From the NCBI GenBank assembly GCA_903921785.1, contig CAIXRH010000360.1:1-50543 (forward strand): a DNA stretch of 50,543 nucleotides, written 5' to 3'. The notes under the pieces were generated by a model that searched no databases, had not been told where the DNA came from, and saw only the letters and a program-made list of their open reading frames with translations. How positions within the stretch are numbered: position 1 is the stretch's first letter; every line of letters begins with the position of its first letter. The translations under genes were made by a program, and so were the position numbers. Positions 14,720 through 23,827 of this stretch are shown piece after piece. The DNA comes from an uncultured Pseudomonadota bacterium (GTDB lineage: Bacteria; Myxococcota_A; UBA796; SXON01).

Positions 14720-16045
14720 CTACGAGGCGCAGACGACCCGGTTGCGCCCGTCGCGCTTCGCCACGTACAACGCATCATCTGCGCGACCCACGAGCGCGGC
14801 ACCATCGACCTCGCCGGGGTCGGCCGCCGCGACGCCGATCGAGATCGTCATGCTCAATTCGGCGCCCTCGAAGCTGCCCCGCCAGGCCGCGACCACGCGC
14901 CGCAGCCGCTCGGCCACCAGGGCCCCGGCCGCTTCATCCGTACGGGGAAGGATGATGACAAACTCCTCGCCCCCGAGCCGGGCCGGGACGTCCGTCGTGC
15001 GGCAGGTGGCGCGGATGAGGTCGGCCAGCGCGATCAGCACCAGATCGCCCGCGGCGTGTCCGAGGGTGTCGTTCACTCGTTTGAAGTGGTCTACGTCGAG
15101 CACGAGGACCGTGGTGGCGCTGGGGTAACGACCGGCGAGCCCGAGCGTCTCGCCCAGCCGCCGCAGCCCCATGGTCCGGGTGTAGAGCCCGGTGAGGCCG
15201 TCGAACGTGGAGCGCTGGTAGAGCACCGCGTTTCCGAGGGCTTGACCGAGGAGCCCGCCGAAGATGGCGACGAGGTCGTCGAGCGCGCCCGGCACCTCCA
15301 CGCCCTCGGCCATCACCGCTCCCCGCACATCTCCCGCGCCGTGAATGCCGAGAAACACCCTTCGCTGTTCTTCGCCGCGAGCGGTGCGCCCGGCCCGCCC
15401 GAACACGCCGACCAGGCCCTGGTCGACCGCCTCGGACAGGTCGAGCTCCCCCTCGATCCCGGAATAATGCCCGGCGCCGAAGTACCGGACCGGCGCCCCG
15501 GTGCCGAACTGCACCGCGAACACCCCCGACGCCTGCACGCCCCCCAGGCCGGGGGGCGCCGAGTCGGCCAGGGCGCCCACGAACCCGTCGAGCGCCAGGG
15601 AGGCCACCTCCTCCGGGGAGCCCAGGCGCGCGATGCCGGTGGCGAGGCCGAGCATCCGCCGGAGCAGGTCCTGGTGGTGGGACAGCTCCGCGTGTTCGGA
15701 CGCCCGCCGCAGCGCCGACTCGATCGCCACCACCACCATCCCGATCGGGCTCGCTTCGCCCAGCACTCCGTGCAGGCCCAGCGCCTCGGCGGCGTCCGCG
15801 TCCACCGCCGCGTCGGTGACGAGCACGATGGTCGCCTCCGGCGCGGCCCGGCGCACGCGGCCGGTGAAGCCGGGGGCTGGGTGTACCAGCACCACCACCT
15901 GCGGCGCCCACTCGTTCACCAAGGACAAGAACCCGTCCGGCGTGCCGAGGGCCCGGACCTCGTGCCCCCGGGCCGTGAGCTCCGCCACAAGCACCGCCGC
16001 CCCTGCGTCCGCCGACAACGCGATCCGCCCGTTCACCGGGCGCAC
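14720..16045 (-). CDS. Diguanylate cyclase (REC-like, GGDEF)
   Basis: A 441-residue protein. Residues 1-120 resemble a receiver fold (VAELTARGHEVRAL, VVVLVHPAPGF) but the phospho-acceptor Asp is replaced by His in VLVHP, so it is probably not phosphorylated. The middle part is GAF-like. Residues 275-441 form a GGDEF domain: GLYTRTMG, DVDHFKRVNDTLGH, then RTTD-VPARL-GGEEF. This has an intact GG(E)EF catalytic loop and an RxxD inhibitory I-site five residues before it, so the protein should make c-di-GMP with feedback control. A GTG at 16045 with GGAGG five bases upstream is preferred to the TTG at 16057. Confidence 0.85.
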   Translation of the reverse strand: MRPVNGRIALSADAGAAVLVAELTARGHEVRALGTPDGFLSLVNEWAPQVVVLVHPAPGFTGRVRRAAPEATIVLVTDAAVDADAAEALGLHGVLGEASPIGMVVVAIESALRRASEHAELSHHQDLLRRMLGLATGIARLGSPEEVASLALDGFVGALADSAPPGLGGVQASGVFAVQFGTGAPVRYFGAGHYSGIEGELDLSEAVDQGLVGVFGRAGRTARGEEQRRVFLGIHGAGDVRGAVMAEGVEVPGALDDLVAIFGGLLGQALGNAVLYQRSTFDGLTGLYTRTMGLRRLGETLGLAGRYPSATTVLVLDVDHFKRVNDTLGHAAGDLVLIALADLIRATCRTTDVPARLGGEEFVIILPRTDEAAGALVAERLRRVVAAWRGSFEGAELSMTISIGVAAADPGEVDGAALVGRADDALYVAKRDGRNRVVCAS

Positions 16046-16159
16046 GAGCACCTCCAACGCGGGGCCCAGCGGACCCGGACGGGGCGGACGATCACGTAGA
16101 AACGATCGATGGCGGCCTCTGGTTCGACATCAGCTCGCGCGCGCCGGAGCTGAAGGCCC

Positions 16160-18079
16160 TTAACTCTTGTCCGTGGATCTCCGAAACAGGCCGCTGAGGC
16201 CCCCCGTCGACGCCGCGGGCGCGGACGCCCCGTCTGGACGCGCACCTTCGGCCCGGGACTGGTGCAGCCTCAGCTCACGCTGCGCGTCACGATTCTCAGG
16301 ATCAGCCTCGATCGCCGCTGAATACCTTCGCACGGCCTCCGCCGCGCGCCCCTCCAGCTTGAGGATGTTCCCGATCGCCACCTGGACCTCCGCACGCCGA
16401 GGCATGTCGGGACACTGCAGGGCGTCGAGCTGGGTCACGGCCTGCTCGGCCGTGAGCCGCCGGGAGAGGGCGCCGGCGCGGATCGCGTGAAAAGCGTGGG
16501 GCCAGGTGGTCGCGTCCAGCTTTACGGCCTCCTGGAACAGGGCATCCGCGCCCTTCCAGTCGCGATTGCGGAACAGCACCTCGGCGCGCCGGTAGGCCAC
16601 GCGCGCCGACTGGTGGTCCCGCTCGGTCACAAAACCGCGCCCCGACGCCCGCGCGCTGAGCAGCCGCTGCGCTTCGGCGAGCCCTCCCGGCGCACGCAGC
16701 GACTCATAGGCCCCGTTGATCTTGGAGAAGCACGCCTCCGCCATGGCCTTCACCAAGGGCGGGGCCGAGAAGTACGTGTCGGGGTGGTAACGCCGGCTGA
16801 TGTCCCGGTACGCCTGCTGCACCTCCGCCTCGGAGAGCACCTTGCGATCGGAGAGCTCCAGCACGTCGAGTGGGTGGGCGCCCTCCATCGCCGCCAGCGC
16901 GGTCCGCATCCGCGCCACGCGAGGGTCCTCCTCGGTGCGCCCCACCGGCGGGATCGACGCGCGGGTCGACGCGGGCTCGGCCTCCAGCGGACCGCCGTCG
17001 ATCACCAACATTCCCAGGAAGTACAGGAGGTCCAAGGCGCGGAGAATCTCGGGTCGCCGCTGTGGGTCAGCGCCCGTGGCCTCCCGCACGAGGTGATTGA
17101 CGTCCACCGTGGACTGGGAGAGCCGAAGCACGCGCAGCGCGGTCGGATCCAACCCCCAACGGCTCTCCGGCGCGTCGTCGGGGAGCCGCGCCGTGGCACG
17201 AGCGGAGCCCTGCGCGCTCCAGTCCCGGTCCACCTGGCCGATCGCCCGCCCCGAACGCAGCCCATTGGCGACGATGCGAGGCAAGGGCTGAGGGAGCGGA
17301 AACGCGCCCGGCGGCGGGATGGCGTGCACATCGAACCGGACCGCTCCGCCGCGCAGGCGGGCTGTGCGGGCGAGCCACTCGCCGAGGCCGACGCAGGCGG
17401 CGTCCATCACCGCGTCCACCCCGTGGCCAGCCGCCACCGCCGTGGCCATCGCCGCGGGCAGCGAGGGCGCGTCGGGCAATCGAGGGTCAAGGGAGCGGAG
17501 CAACCCGGCGAACCCCTCGACCTGCACCACCCGGCCCGCCTTGAGGACGACGCGGACGAGCTCGCCGGCCCGCTCCACCACCAGCATGCCGGTGGCGTCC
17601 ACCCGATGGGCGAGGAACAACAGCCGGATCGGCGGAACCTGCTCGGTGGGTCCGCTCGCCCGCTCCAGGTAGCCGGCGCCCGACCACTCCGGGCCGTCCT
17701 CCACCACGGTCACCCGGCTTGGGGTGCCGGCCGAGAGCAGCTGAGCGAGCCGCTTTCCGTCGATCGGCTTCGGAAGGTAGCCGCGAACCAGCACCCCGCG
17801 CGCGCGGGCCTCCGCCGCCGCGTCTCCCGAATAGCCTCCGCTCATGAGCACGATCGCCGGTGGCACCGCGAGGCGGGAGACCCGCTCGGCCAGCGCGAGC
17901 CCGTCCATCCCCGGCATGAGCACATCGGTGATCATCACCGAGTAGGGGTCCCGTTCCAGCGCGGCCAACGCCTGCTCGGCGCCGCCGACCACCAGCGCGT
18001 CGTGGCCGAGGCCACGGAGCAGGTCGCCGACCATGGCACGAGTGAGCGGGTCGTCGTCGACGACGAGGATGCGAGCCAA
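16160..18079 (-). CDS. REC-PATAN-like-DnaJ-TPR response regulator
   Basis: A 639-residue protein with an unusual domain order. Residues 1-120 are an intact receiver (VVDDD, phospho-acceptor Asp52 in TDVLMPGMDG, Lys104 in LPKPID). Residues 150-360 resemble the PATAN/DUF4388 domain of Myxococcota regulators. Residues 400-465 form a J-domain with YRDISRRYHPDTY, giving HPD at 432-434. TPR-like repeats fill 485-610 (SARVAYRRAEVLFRNRDWKG, then AVRRYSAAIEADPE). J-domains stimulate DnaK (Hsp70) ATPase, so phosphorylation could recruit or release Hsp70. No DnaK gene is in the window. The start is a TTG with a GGAG site five bases upstream. Confidence 0.8.
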   Translation of the reverse strand: MARILVVDDDPLTRAMVGDLLRGLGHDALVVGGAEQALAALERDPYSVMITDVLMPGMDGLALAERVSRLAVPPAIVLMSGGYSGDAAAEARARGVLVRGYLPKPIDGKRLAQLLSAGTPSRVTVVEDGPEWSGAGYLERASGPTEQVPPIRLLFLAHRVDATGMLVVERAGELVRVVLKAGRVVQVEGFAGLLRSLDPRLPDAPSLPAAMATAVAAGHGVDAVMDAACVGLGEWLARTARLRGGAVRFDVHAIPPPGAFPLPQPLPRIVANGLRSGRAIGQVDRDWSAQGSARATARLPDDAPESRWGLDPTALRVLRLSQSTVDVNHLVREATGADPQRRPEILRALDLLYFLGMLVIDGGPLEAEPASTRASIPPVGRTEEDPRVARMRTALAAMEGAHPLDVLELSDRKVLSEAEVQQAYRDISRRYHPDTYFSAPPLVKAMAEACFSKINGAYESLRAPGGLAEAQRLLSARASGRGFVTERDHQSARVAYRRAEVLFRNRDWKGADALFQEAVKLDATTWPHAFHAIRAGALSRRLTAEQAVTQLDALQCPDMPRRAEVQVAIGNILKLEGRAAEAVRRYSAAIEADPENRDAQRELRLHQSRAEGARPDGASAPAASTGGLSGLFRRSTDKS

Positions 18080-18171
18080 CCGGTCTCCGGGCGAGAGGGC
18101 ACCAGATGGTACACCACCGCACCCCCCATCCGCCGCGCGCGTGGTTAGCTTGGTGCGCCCCTGGAGAGAAC

Positions 18172-18498
18172 ATGGCCGGCGCCCCCTACATCACCGACAA
18201 GGAATTTGAATCGAAGGTCCTCCAGAGCGAGGTCCCCGTGGTGCTCGACTTCACGGCCGCCTGGTGCGGGCCCTGCAAGGCGATCGCCCCGCTGCTCGAC
18301 CAGGTCGCCAACCAGCACGAAGGCGCGCTGAAGGTCTACAAGCTCGACATCGACGAGAACGCCGAGACCCCGAACCAGTTCGGCGTACAGACCATCCCCA
18401 CCCTCCTGCTCTTCAAGGGCGGCAAGCTGATCAACCGCAACGTCGGCTCGATCAACAAGGTCGGGATCGAGAAGTTCGTCAAGCCCGCCTTCGACTGA
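18172..18498 (+). CDS. trxA: Thioredoxin
   Basis: A 108-residue protein with the thioredoxin fold and active site WCGPCK, preceded by VVLDFTAAWC and followed by cis-Pro in TIPTLLLFK. It reduces protein disulfides in the cytoplasm, using thioredoxin reductase. A GGAGAG ribosome site lies five bases before the ATG. GGTTAGC lies 22 bases before the ATG and may be the -10 region. The gene stands alone between two minus-strand runs. Confidence 0.95.
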   Translation: MAGAPYITDKEFESKVLQSEVPVVLDFTAAWCGPCKAIAPLLDQVANQHEGALKVYKLDIDENAETPNQFGVQTIPTLLLFKGGKLINRNVGSINKVGIEKFVKPAFD

Positions 18499-18561
18499 GC
18501 ACCGGCGCGCACGGCCCGCCGGTCGCCGTGGGGATTCCCCGCGCCGGCTGGGCCGCGAAGC

Positions 18562-18580
18562 CCGGGCCGCGAAGGCCCGG
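18562..18580 (+). terminator. Bidirectional hairpin between trxA and the prfB-lipoprotein unit
   Basis: CCGGGCC-GCGAA-GGCCCGG is a perfect 7-bp stem with a 5-base loop in the convergent gap, suitable for both strands. There is no T-tract. Confidence 0.55.
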
Positions 18581-18590
18581 ATGCGCCACT

Positions 18591-19259
18591 CTACCCGGGG
18601 AACAGGCTCGATGACGCGAGATCGGCGCACCACGCCGCGCTCCCAGACCCGGACACCGAGCCGGTGATCGGCGCGTAGTCTTCGAGCGTGCCGTAGGGTT
18701 TGCCCTTCAGCGTGGGCAACTCCACGGCCCAGGTGGCGTCCGCGCCTTCCTCTCCTGAAACATCCAGGTCGAAAGAGGTGGGCTGGGCGTTCCACTTCAG
18801 CTCCTCCGGCGCGTAGCCCCATCCGTCGGCGCCCTCGGCCCAATCGCCGCCGTCGAGGAAACAGTCCAGCGAAACCGTGGCTTCGGTGGTCTTGTCGCCC
18901 TCGGCGAGCGTGGCCTTGAGCTCCCCGTCCCACTGGGGATCGGTGACGGTCAGGGTGCAGGTGCCGGGGATGTTCGCCGGGCGAGGGTCGTAGTCACCGA
19001 GCTCACCGGTGCCGCTGTAGGGAAACGCCGCCGCCACCTCGGCGCACGAGAGGTCCTCCGCGGCGCTGAATAGCAGCGCCATCGTCGCGTCTCCGCTGCC
19101 GTTCTGCTCGAAGTAGAAGTAGGTGGAGCTGTCCCACACCTCGGCCGTCCCGTCCGCCGTCTCCACCGAGCCGATCTGCTGACGGGAGGGCCCGGTGTCC
19201 CCGGAATCGCAGCCGGAGAGGAGCGCAGCGAGGGCCAGGGAGGGGAGGGCGCGGTTCAT
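18591..19259 (-). CDS. Putative lipoprotein translationally coupled to prfB
   Basis: A 222-residue protein with a signal peptide ending in the lipobox LLSGC (residues 13-17), then CDSGDTGPS and a mature part rich in Trp, Asp and Gly. No family is recognised. A hydrophobic predicted strand pattern and a paired cysteine arrangement (CAEVA, GTCTL, DCFLD, WCADL) suggest disulfides. The ATG overlaps the prfB stop (ATGA), so it is translated after prfB although it has no evident link to translation. Similar coupling of lipoprotein genes to housekeeping genes is seen elsewhere in this window. Confidence 0.65.
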   Translation of the reverse strand: MNRALPSLALAALLSGCDSGDTGPSRQQIGSVETADGTAEVWDSSTYFYFEQNGSGDATMALLFSAAEDLSCAEVAAAFPYSGTGELGDYDPRPANIPGTCTLTVTDPQWDGELKATLAEGDKTTEATVSLDCFLDGGDWAEGADGWGYAPEELKWNAQPTSFDLDVSGEEGADATWAVELPTLKGKPYGTLEDYAPITGSVSGSGSAAWCADLASSSLFPG

Positions 19260-20384
19260 TCGGACTCCGTAGCATCGCTGAGGGTGCCGTTGGCGCGGGC
19301 GGCGAGCCAGGCTTCCATGAACGGCTGGATGTCGCCGTCGAGGAAGCGGTCGGTGTCGCCCGTCTGCATGAGGGTGCGTACGTCCTTGACCATGCGGTAG
19401 GGCTGGAGCACGTAGCTACGAATCTGGCTGCCCCACTCGATCTTCTTCTTCTGGGAGTTCGCTGCATCGACCAAGGCCTGACGACGCTCGATCTCCTGCT
19501 GATAGAGCCGGGCCCGCAGCATCTTCATCGCCGTGGCCTTGTTCTTGAGCTGGCTGCGCTCCTGCTGGCACTTCACCACGATCCCCGACGGGTGGTGGAT
19601 GATGCGCACCGCGGAGTCGGTCATGTTGACGTGCTGGCCGCCCGCGCCGCCGGACCGCATCGTCTGGATCTCGAGGTCCTTGTCGTCGATCTTGACCTCG
19701 ATGTCGTCATCGATGTCGGGGTAGGCGCCGACGGACGCGAAGGCAGTCTGCCGGCGGGCGTTCGCGTCGAACGGGCTGATGCGCACCAGGCGGTGCACCC
19801 CGATCTCCGACTTGAGGTAGCCGTACGCGTAGTCGCCCTCGATCTCGATGGTGCAGGACTTGATGCCCGCGTCCTCGTTGGGCTGCTCATCGACGATGTG
19901 AGCCTTGAAGCCCATCCGATCGCACCAACGCAGGTACATCCGCTTGAGCATGTCGGCCCAATCGGCAGCGTCGGTGCCGCCGGCGCCGGAGTTGATCTCC
20001 AGCACCGCGCCGGCCTCATCGGCCTCGTCCGACAGCAGGCGCTGCACCTCGAGCCCCCGCACGGTCGGCTCGAGGCCCACGAGCATCGCCCCCGCCTCCC
20101 GCTCGGAGTCGGGATCGCCGAGCTCCTCGGCGAGCTGCAGCAGCGTCTCCGCATCGGAGAGCTGCCGATTGAGCGCCAGGAAGCGGCTCACGTTCTTCTC
20201 CAGGGTGTTCTTCTCCCGGAGGACCTCCCGGGCGCGCGGCGCGTCCGTCCAGAACTCGGCGAAGCCGGCCTGGTGGTCTAGGTCCGCGATGCGAGCCTGC
20301 TTGGACTCGACGTCAAAGATGCCCCCGGAGCGCATCTACCCGCGCTCGAAGCGCCTGCGCCCGTTCAGTGAGGTCCGAAGCCAT
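19256..20384 (-). CDS. prfB: Peptide chain release factor 2 (programmed +1 frameshift)
   Basis: Release factor 2, which terminates translation at UGA and UAA. RF2-specific SPF is in RISPFDANAR, and the catalytic GGQ is in RSGGAGGQHVN. The frame holding most of the protein has no proper start. A second frame begins at the ATG at 20384 (MASDLTERAQALRARVDALR) and ends at an in-frame TGA after Leu23. The two join by a +1 shift at CTT TGA C, so the coding region spans 20384-20313 and then the +1 frame from 20312. TAGCCG lies exactly six bases before the ATG with no Shine-Dalgarno sequence, which suggests a leaderless start. Confidence 0.95.
20312..20326 (-). promoter_or_regulatory. prfB programmed +1 frameshift site
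   Basis: On the minus strand the site reads GGGGG-CAT-CTT-TGA-C: an internal Shine-Dalgarno-like GGGGG three bases before the slippery CTT, then the in-frame UGA stop followed by C. This matches the Escherichia coli arrangement (AGGGGG-TAT-CTT-TGA-C). Low RF2 slows termination at UGA and lets the ribosome shift, so RF2 regulates its own synthesis. Confidence 0.93.
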
Positions 20385-20432
20385 GCCGCGCGGCTAACGC
20401 GCGACTCCCTGGGGCGCCGCTGCGGTAGCACC

Positions 20433-20900
20433 TCAGAAGATGGTTTCGTCGCCGGGGTCCCAGTCGCAAGGTAGGGACTCGGTGCACCAGTACAGGGCGG
20501 CCTCGCTGTCGCCATCGACGTTGATGAGGCCCTGGACCTCGAACGAGTCCACATCCCCATCCGGGATGGAGTAGCCGCCGCGCACCGCGCCAAACGGCGC
20601 CCAGCCGATGGTGGTGAAGCCACCCGCGGCGTCGGTCGCGGGCCAGTCCTTGGGGGCACGATCCGCATCGCTGAGCACGATCGTCGCCGGGTACCAGGCG
20701 GTCTCCTGCACGTAGGTGTCCCACGCCGCGTAGTAGGCCTGCTCGGCGACCCGGATCGCCTCCACGTTCCCGGGGAGCTCCGCCCGCTTGGTGCGCAGCT
20801 GCGATTCCCGCCACGCCGGGACCCCGATGGCCGCGAGGACGCCGATGATCGCGACGGTCATCATCAGCTCGACCAGCGAGAAGCCGCGACGGGTGGGCAT
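20433..20900 (-). CDS. Type IV pilin-like protein
   Basis: A 155-residue prepilin. The leader MPTRRG ends at the peptidase site G|F, followed by FSLVELMMTVAIIGVLAA with the conserved Glu5. The mature globular part is about 130 residues and ends with two cysteines (WCTES, PCDWD), which could form the pilin disulfide loop. Minor pilin or pseudopilin is also possible, because the sequence past the helix is not a major PilA. The window also has pilT, but far away and on the other strand. Confidence 0.85.
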   Translation of the reverse strand: MPTRRGFSLVELMMTVAIIGVLAAIGVPAWRESQLRTKRAELPGNVEAIRVAEQAYYAAWDTYVQETAWYPATIVLSDADRAPKDWPATDAAGGFTTIGWAPFGAVRGGYSIPDGDVDSFEVQGLINVDGDSEAALYWCTESLPCDWDPGDETIF

Positions 20901-20941
20901 GGCGGGATGGTACCTCGGACCCGCGCGGAGCACAACCGGGC

Positions 20942-21382
20942 TCACCCGCTCGCCCGCGCCACCAGCCCCACCGGCGTCACGCCCAGCTCGCCGAGGAGGC
21001 GGTTCTCCTCCGCCGCCATCGTGACGTCCTGGCCCGGGAGCTCGTGATCGTGGCCGAGGAGGTGGAGCAGGCCGTGAACGAGCAGGACATCCAGCTCGGT
21101 CGCGAGGTCGTGCCCGCGCTCGGCGGCCTGACGAGCGGCGGTGTCCAGCGAGATCACCACGTCGCCGAGCAGGGTGTCGTCCCCCATGGGGAAGCTCAGC
21201 ACGTCGGTCGGCACGTCCTTCTGCCGCCATTGCAGGTTCAGGCCCTGGATGAACCCGTCGTCGCACAAGAGCACGCTGAGCTCCGCCCTCGGCTTGCCCA
21301 GCGCGGCGAGCAGCCGCACGGCCCGCGCCTTGAGGAGCTTGCAGGGGTAACGAACCTCCTGCGCCCGCACGGAGACCGCCAT
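20942..21382 (-). CDS. ybeY: Endoribonuclease YbeY
   Basis: A 146-residue protein of the YbeY family, which acts in 16S rRNA maturation and 70S quality control. The metal-binding motif HGLLHLLGHDH is intact (H-x3-H-x5-H), and DVLSFPMGDD is the second family signature. The ATG directly follows the stop of the 7TM-HD gene, in the common order phoH-pgpH-ybeY. Confidence 0.95.
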   Translation of the reverse strand: MAVSVRAQEVRYPCKLLKARAVRLLAALGKPRAELSVLLCDDGFIQGLNLQWRQKDVPTDVLSFPMGDDTLLGDVVISLDTAARQAAERGHDLATELDVLLVHGLLHLLGHDHELPGQDVTMAAEENRLLGELGVTPVGLVARASG

Positions 21383-23827
21383 CTACGCATCCTCCGCGTC
21401 GCGCCGAGGGACAACCGGCGGCTCCGGCACCTCCACGGCCTCGTAGTCCTCGGACGGCTCCGCCTCCACCGGGAAGCCCGGGGGCGGCACCTTGAGCGGG
21501 TTCACCATCTCCAGGGTGATGGTGCCCTGCTTCGCGACGGGCGCCACGCGGGTCCCCGAGGAGATGGCACGGGTGGCCGGGTACTCGATGCGGTGATGGT
21601 AGATGCCGAGGAGCACCGCCACGAATGCGTCGGAGATCTGGTACAGCTCCCGGACCGTGATCGGGCACTCTTCGAGCTGCCCGTCGGCCATCACCTGATT
21701 GACGATCACCTGGATCATCGCGCGCATCCGCTCCTCGGACGGCTCCTTGATCGTGCGGCAGGCCGCCTCGACCTTGTCCGCCAGCATGATGATGCCGGCT
21801 TCGCGCGTGTCGGGCTTCGGGCCGGGGTACCGGAACAGCGCCTCTTCCACCGGCTGCGCGCCCGCCGCCTCCCGGGCCCGGTTGTAGAAGTAGGGGATGA
21901 GCCCCGTGCCGTGGTGCATGAAAATGTTGTCGTAGATCGGCTTCGGAAGCCGATGCTGACGGGCGAGCACCGCCCCCTCACGCACGTGGTTGATGATCAC
22001 CTGGGCCGACTGTTCGGGGGAGAGGCGGTCGTGACGGTTGGCACCGTCGCGCTGGTTCTCCACGAAGTACTGTGGTTTTACGCCCTTGCCGATGTCGTGG
22101 AAGTAGCAGGCTACACGGGCGAGCAGCGCGTTGGCGCCGATCGCCTCGCAGGCCGCCTCGCTGAGCGAGCCGACGATGACGCTGTGATGGTAGGTGCCGG
22201 GCGCCTGGAGCATCAACCGACGCAAAAGCGGGTGATTGAGGTTGGCCAACTCGAAGAGCTTGTAGTCGGTGAGGAAGCCAAAGAGCTCCATCACCGGCAC
22301 CAGCCCGAGCGTGAGCATCGCGCCGAGCAGGCCCGCCGCGAACGCGGCCATCACCTGCCCGGCCGCCGTGGCCCCGTCGAGGGCGCCAGAGATCTCCGCC
22401 GGCCCCTGGAGCCGAACCAGCGTGAGGATGAGGACGAGCCCCGCGCCGACCACCCCGGACAGCGCACCCGCACGCAGCACGTTGAGCCGCTCCCGGGCCT
22501 GCCCGACCGTCGCTGCGGCCACCAGGGAGGTCACCAGGTACCAGGCCGCATACAGCGCCGACTGGTCCATCTGGGCGCCGGAGAGCAAGGACGCCACCAC
22601 CGCGAAGACCAGCGCGCTCTCGCTGTTGACGAGGATGCGGACCAACATCGCGCCGCCGGCCACCGGAATCAGCAACCCCAAGGCGCTCGCGTCGTCGTGG
22701 CCGGGGAGCGACACGAGGTGCGCCGAGCTCACCGCGACGCGACCGACCGCGAGCACGAACAAGAGCACCAGGCCCATCACCTCGAGCTCCGCCTGCTTCC
22801 TCGCGAACTTCCGGATGGTGGCGCGAGCGAACGCCACCGGCGCCATGGCGACGGCCGCCACGAACGCCAGCCACAACCCGAACCGCCAACTGGCGCTCGC
22901 GTGACTGCCCGCCTCGCGCAGCGTTCGCAGCATGCCCGCCTGGCGGTGATCGATCACATCCCCCGCCCGGACGATTCGAGCGCCGCGCCGCACCTCCACC
23001 CGCACCGGCTCCACCGCCTTCGCTGCGGCTTTCCGGCGTTCGTCGGTCAGCAGCGCGTTCCCGGAGAGGTTCGGCCGCACCAGCGCACGCGCGACCGAAG
23101 CGGCGGCCTGCACGACCGCCGGATTGTCCTCCGCTGCGTAGTGCTCCACGACGTGCAGCGAGATGGCCTGCCGCGCCTCTTCGGGCGACCGCACCTCATC
23201 GAGATCGGTGAGCGTGGACTCTTCGCGATGCCCCTCCGCGCCCGTCACCACCGTGATGCTGCCGGAGCCGCCCGGAAGCTCCGCGAGGTCGCGGAGCACG
23301 AAGTGACGGAAGCCCACCGCCACCAGCTCGTCCACCAGGCCCTCGGCGCGGGAGGAGAAGCCGTCCGCCTGGAGGACCGCGAGCACCACCGGCGGGAGGG
23401 TCACGTCGAGCGAGGTGGCGAAGTCCCGGCGAATCTCCTCGGCGATGGCTGGGGGGATTTCGTGGTGGGTACCGGGCCGGGCCGTGGCGTTTGCCGCCTC
23501 GACCCGGCTCCGCGCCATGTCGAAGGCCTGGGCCGTGCGACTCTGGAGGCGCTTCGCGAGGTCCGGGTCGCCGTCGAAGACCAGCGCGACGCTCGCGGAG
23601 GCCACGGCCTGGCGCTCGGCCGTGGCCGACTCGTCGACGAACGGGAAGGCGAACGGGGCGAGCAGATCGTCGGGGGCGACCTCGCCTTCCGCGAGGCCGC
23701 CGCCTACGTCCGCCCGGTAGTCGGTGAGCAGGGCGGCGGCGGCGAGACAGAACACCACCACCGCGAGCCCGCGGCGGAACGGGTGTTCGGCCGCGAACCA
23801 ACCGCCGATGCGCTCACGCGCGGTCAT
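21383..23827 (-). CDS. 7TM-HD domain phosphodiesterase, PgpH family
   Basis: A protein of about 814 residues. After an N-terminal membrane helix there is a large extracytoplasmic 7TMR-HD domain (about residues 45-300). A block of seven helices follows, and then a cytoplasmic HD domain with LLARVACYFHDIGKGVKPQY (HD) and HHSVIVG. In the PgpH family this domain degrades c-di-AMP to pApA. The ATG at 23827 (GGGAG site just upstream) overlaps the phoH end by 14 bases; an upstream GTG at 23839 has poor spacing. phoH-pgpH-ybeY is a widely conserved cluster. Confidence 0.9.
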   Translation of the reverse strand: MTARERIGGWFAAEHPFRRGLAVVVFCLAAAALLTDYRADVGGGLAEGEVAPDDLLAPFAFPFVDESATAERQAVASASVALVFDGDPDLAKRLQSRTAQAFDMARSRVEAANATARPGTHHEIPPAIAEEIRRDFATSLDVTLPPVVLAVLQADGFSSRAEGLVDELVAVGFRHFVLRDLAELPGGSGSITVVTGAEGHREESTLTDLDEVRSPEEARQAISLHVVEHYAAEDNPAVVQAAASVARALVRPNLSGNALLTDERRKAAAKAVEPVRVEVRRGARIVRAGDVIDHRQAGMLRTLREAGSHASASWRFGLWLAFVAAVAMAPVAFARATIRKFARKQAELEVMGLVLLFVLAVGRVAVSSAHLVSLPGHDDASALGLLIPVAGGAMLVRILVNSESALVFAVVASLLSGAQMDQSALYAAWYLVTSLVAAATVGQARERLNVLRAGALSGVVGAGLVLILTLVRLQGPAEISGALDGATAAGQVMAAFAAGLLGAMLTLGLVPVMELFGFLTDYKLFELANLNHPLLRRLMLQAPGTYHHSVIVGSLSEAACEAIGANALLARVACYFHDIGKGVKPQYFVENQRDGANRHDRLSPEQSAQVIINHVREGAVLARQHRLPKPIYDNIFMHHGTGLIPYFYNRAREAAGAQPVEEALFRYPGPKPDTREAGIIMLADKVEAACRTIKEPSEERMRAMIQVIVNQVMADGQLEECPITVRELYQISDAFVAVLLGIYHHRIEYPATRAISSGTRVAPVAKQGTITLEMVNPLKVPPPGFPVEAEPSEDYEAVEVPEPPVVPRRDAEDA

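Noticed and set aside
11605-14955. A 1116-codon plus-strand frame across kinase, carF and the dehydrogenase
   Set aside because: It is antisense or out of frame to recognised genes and has no domain.
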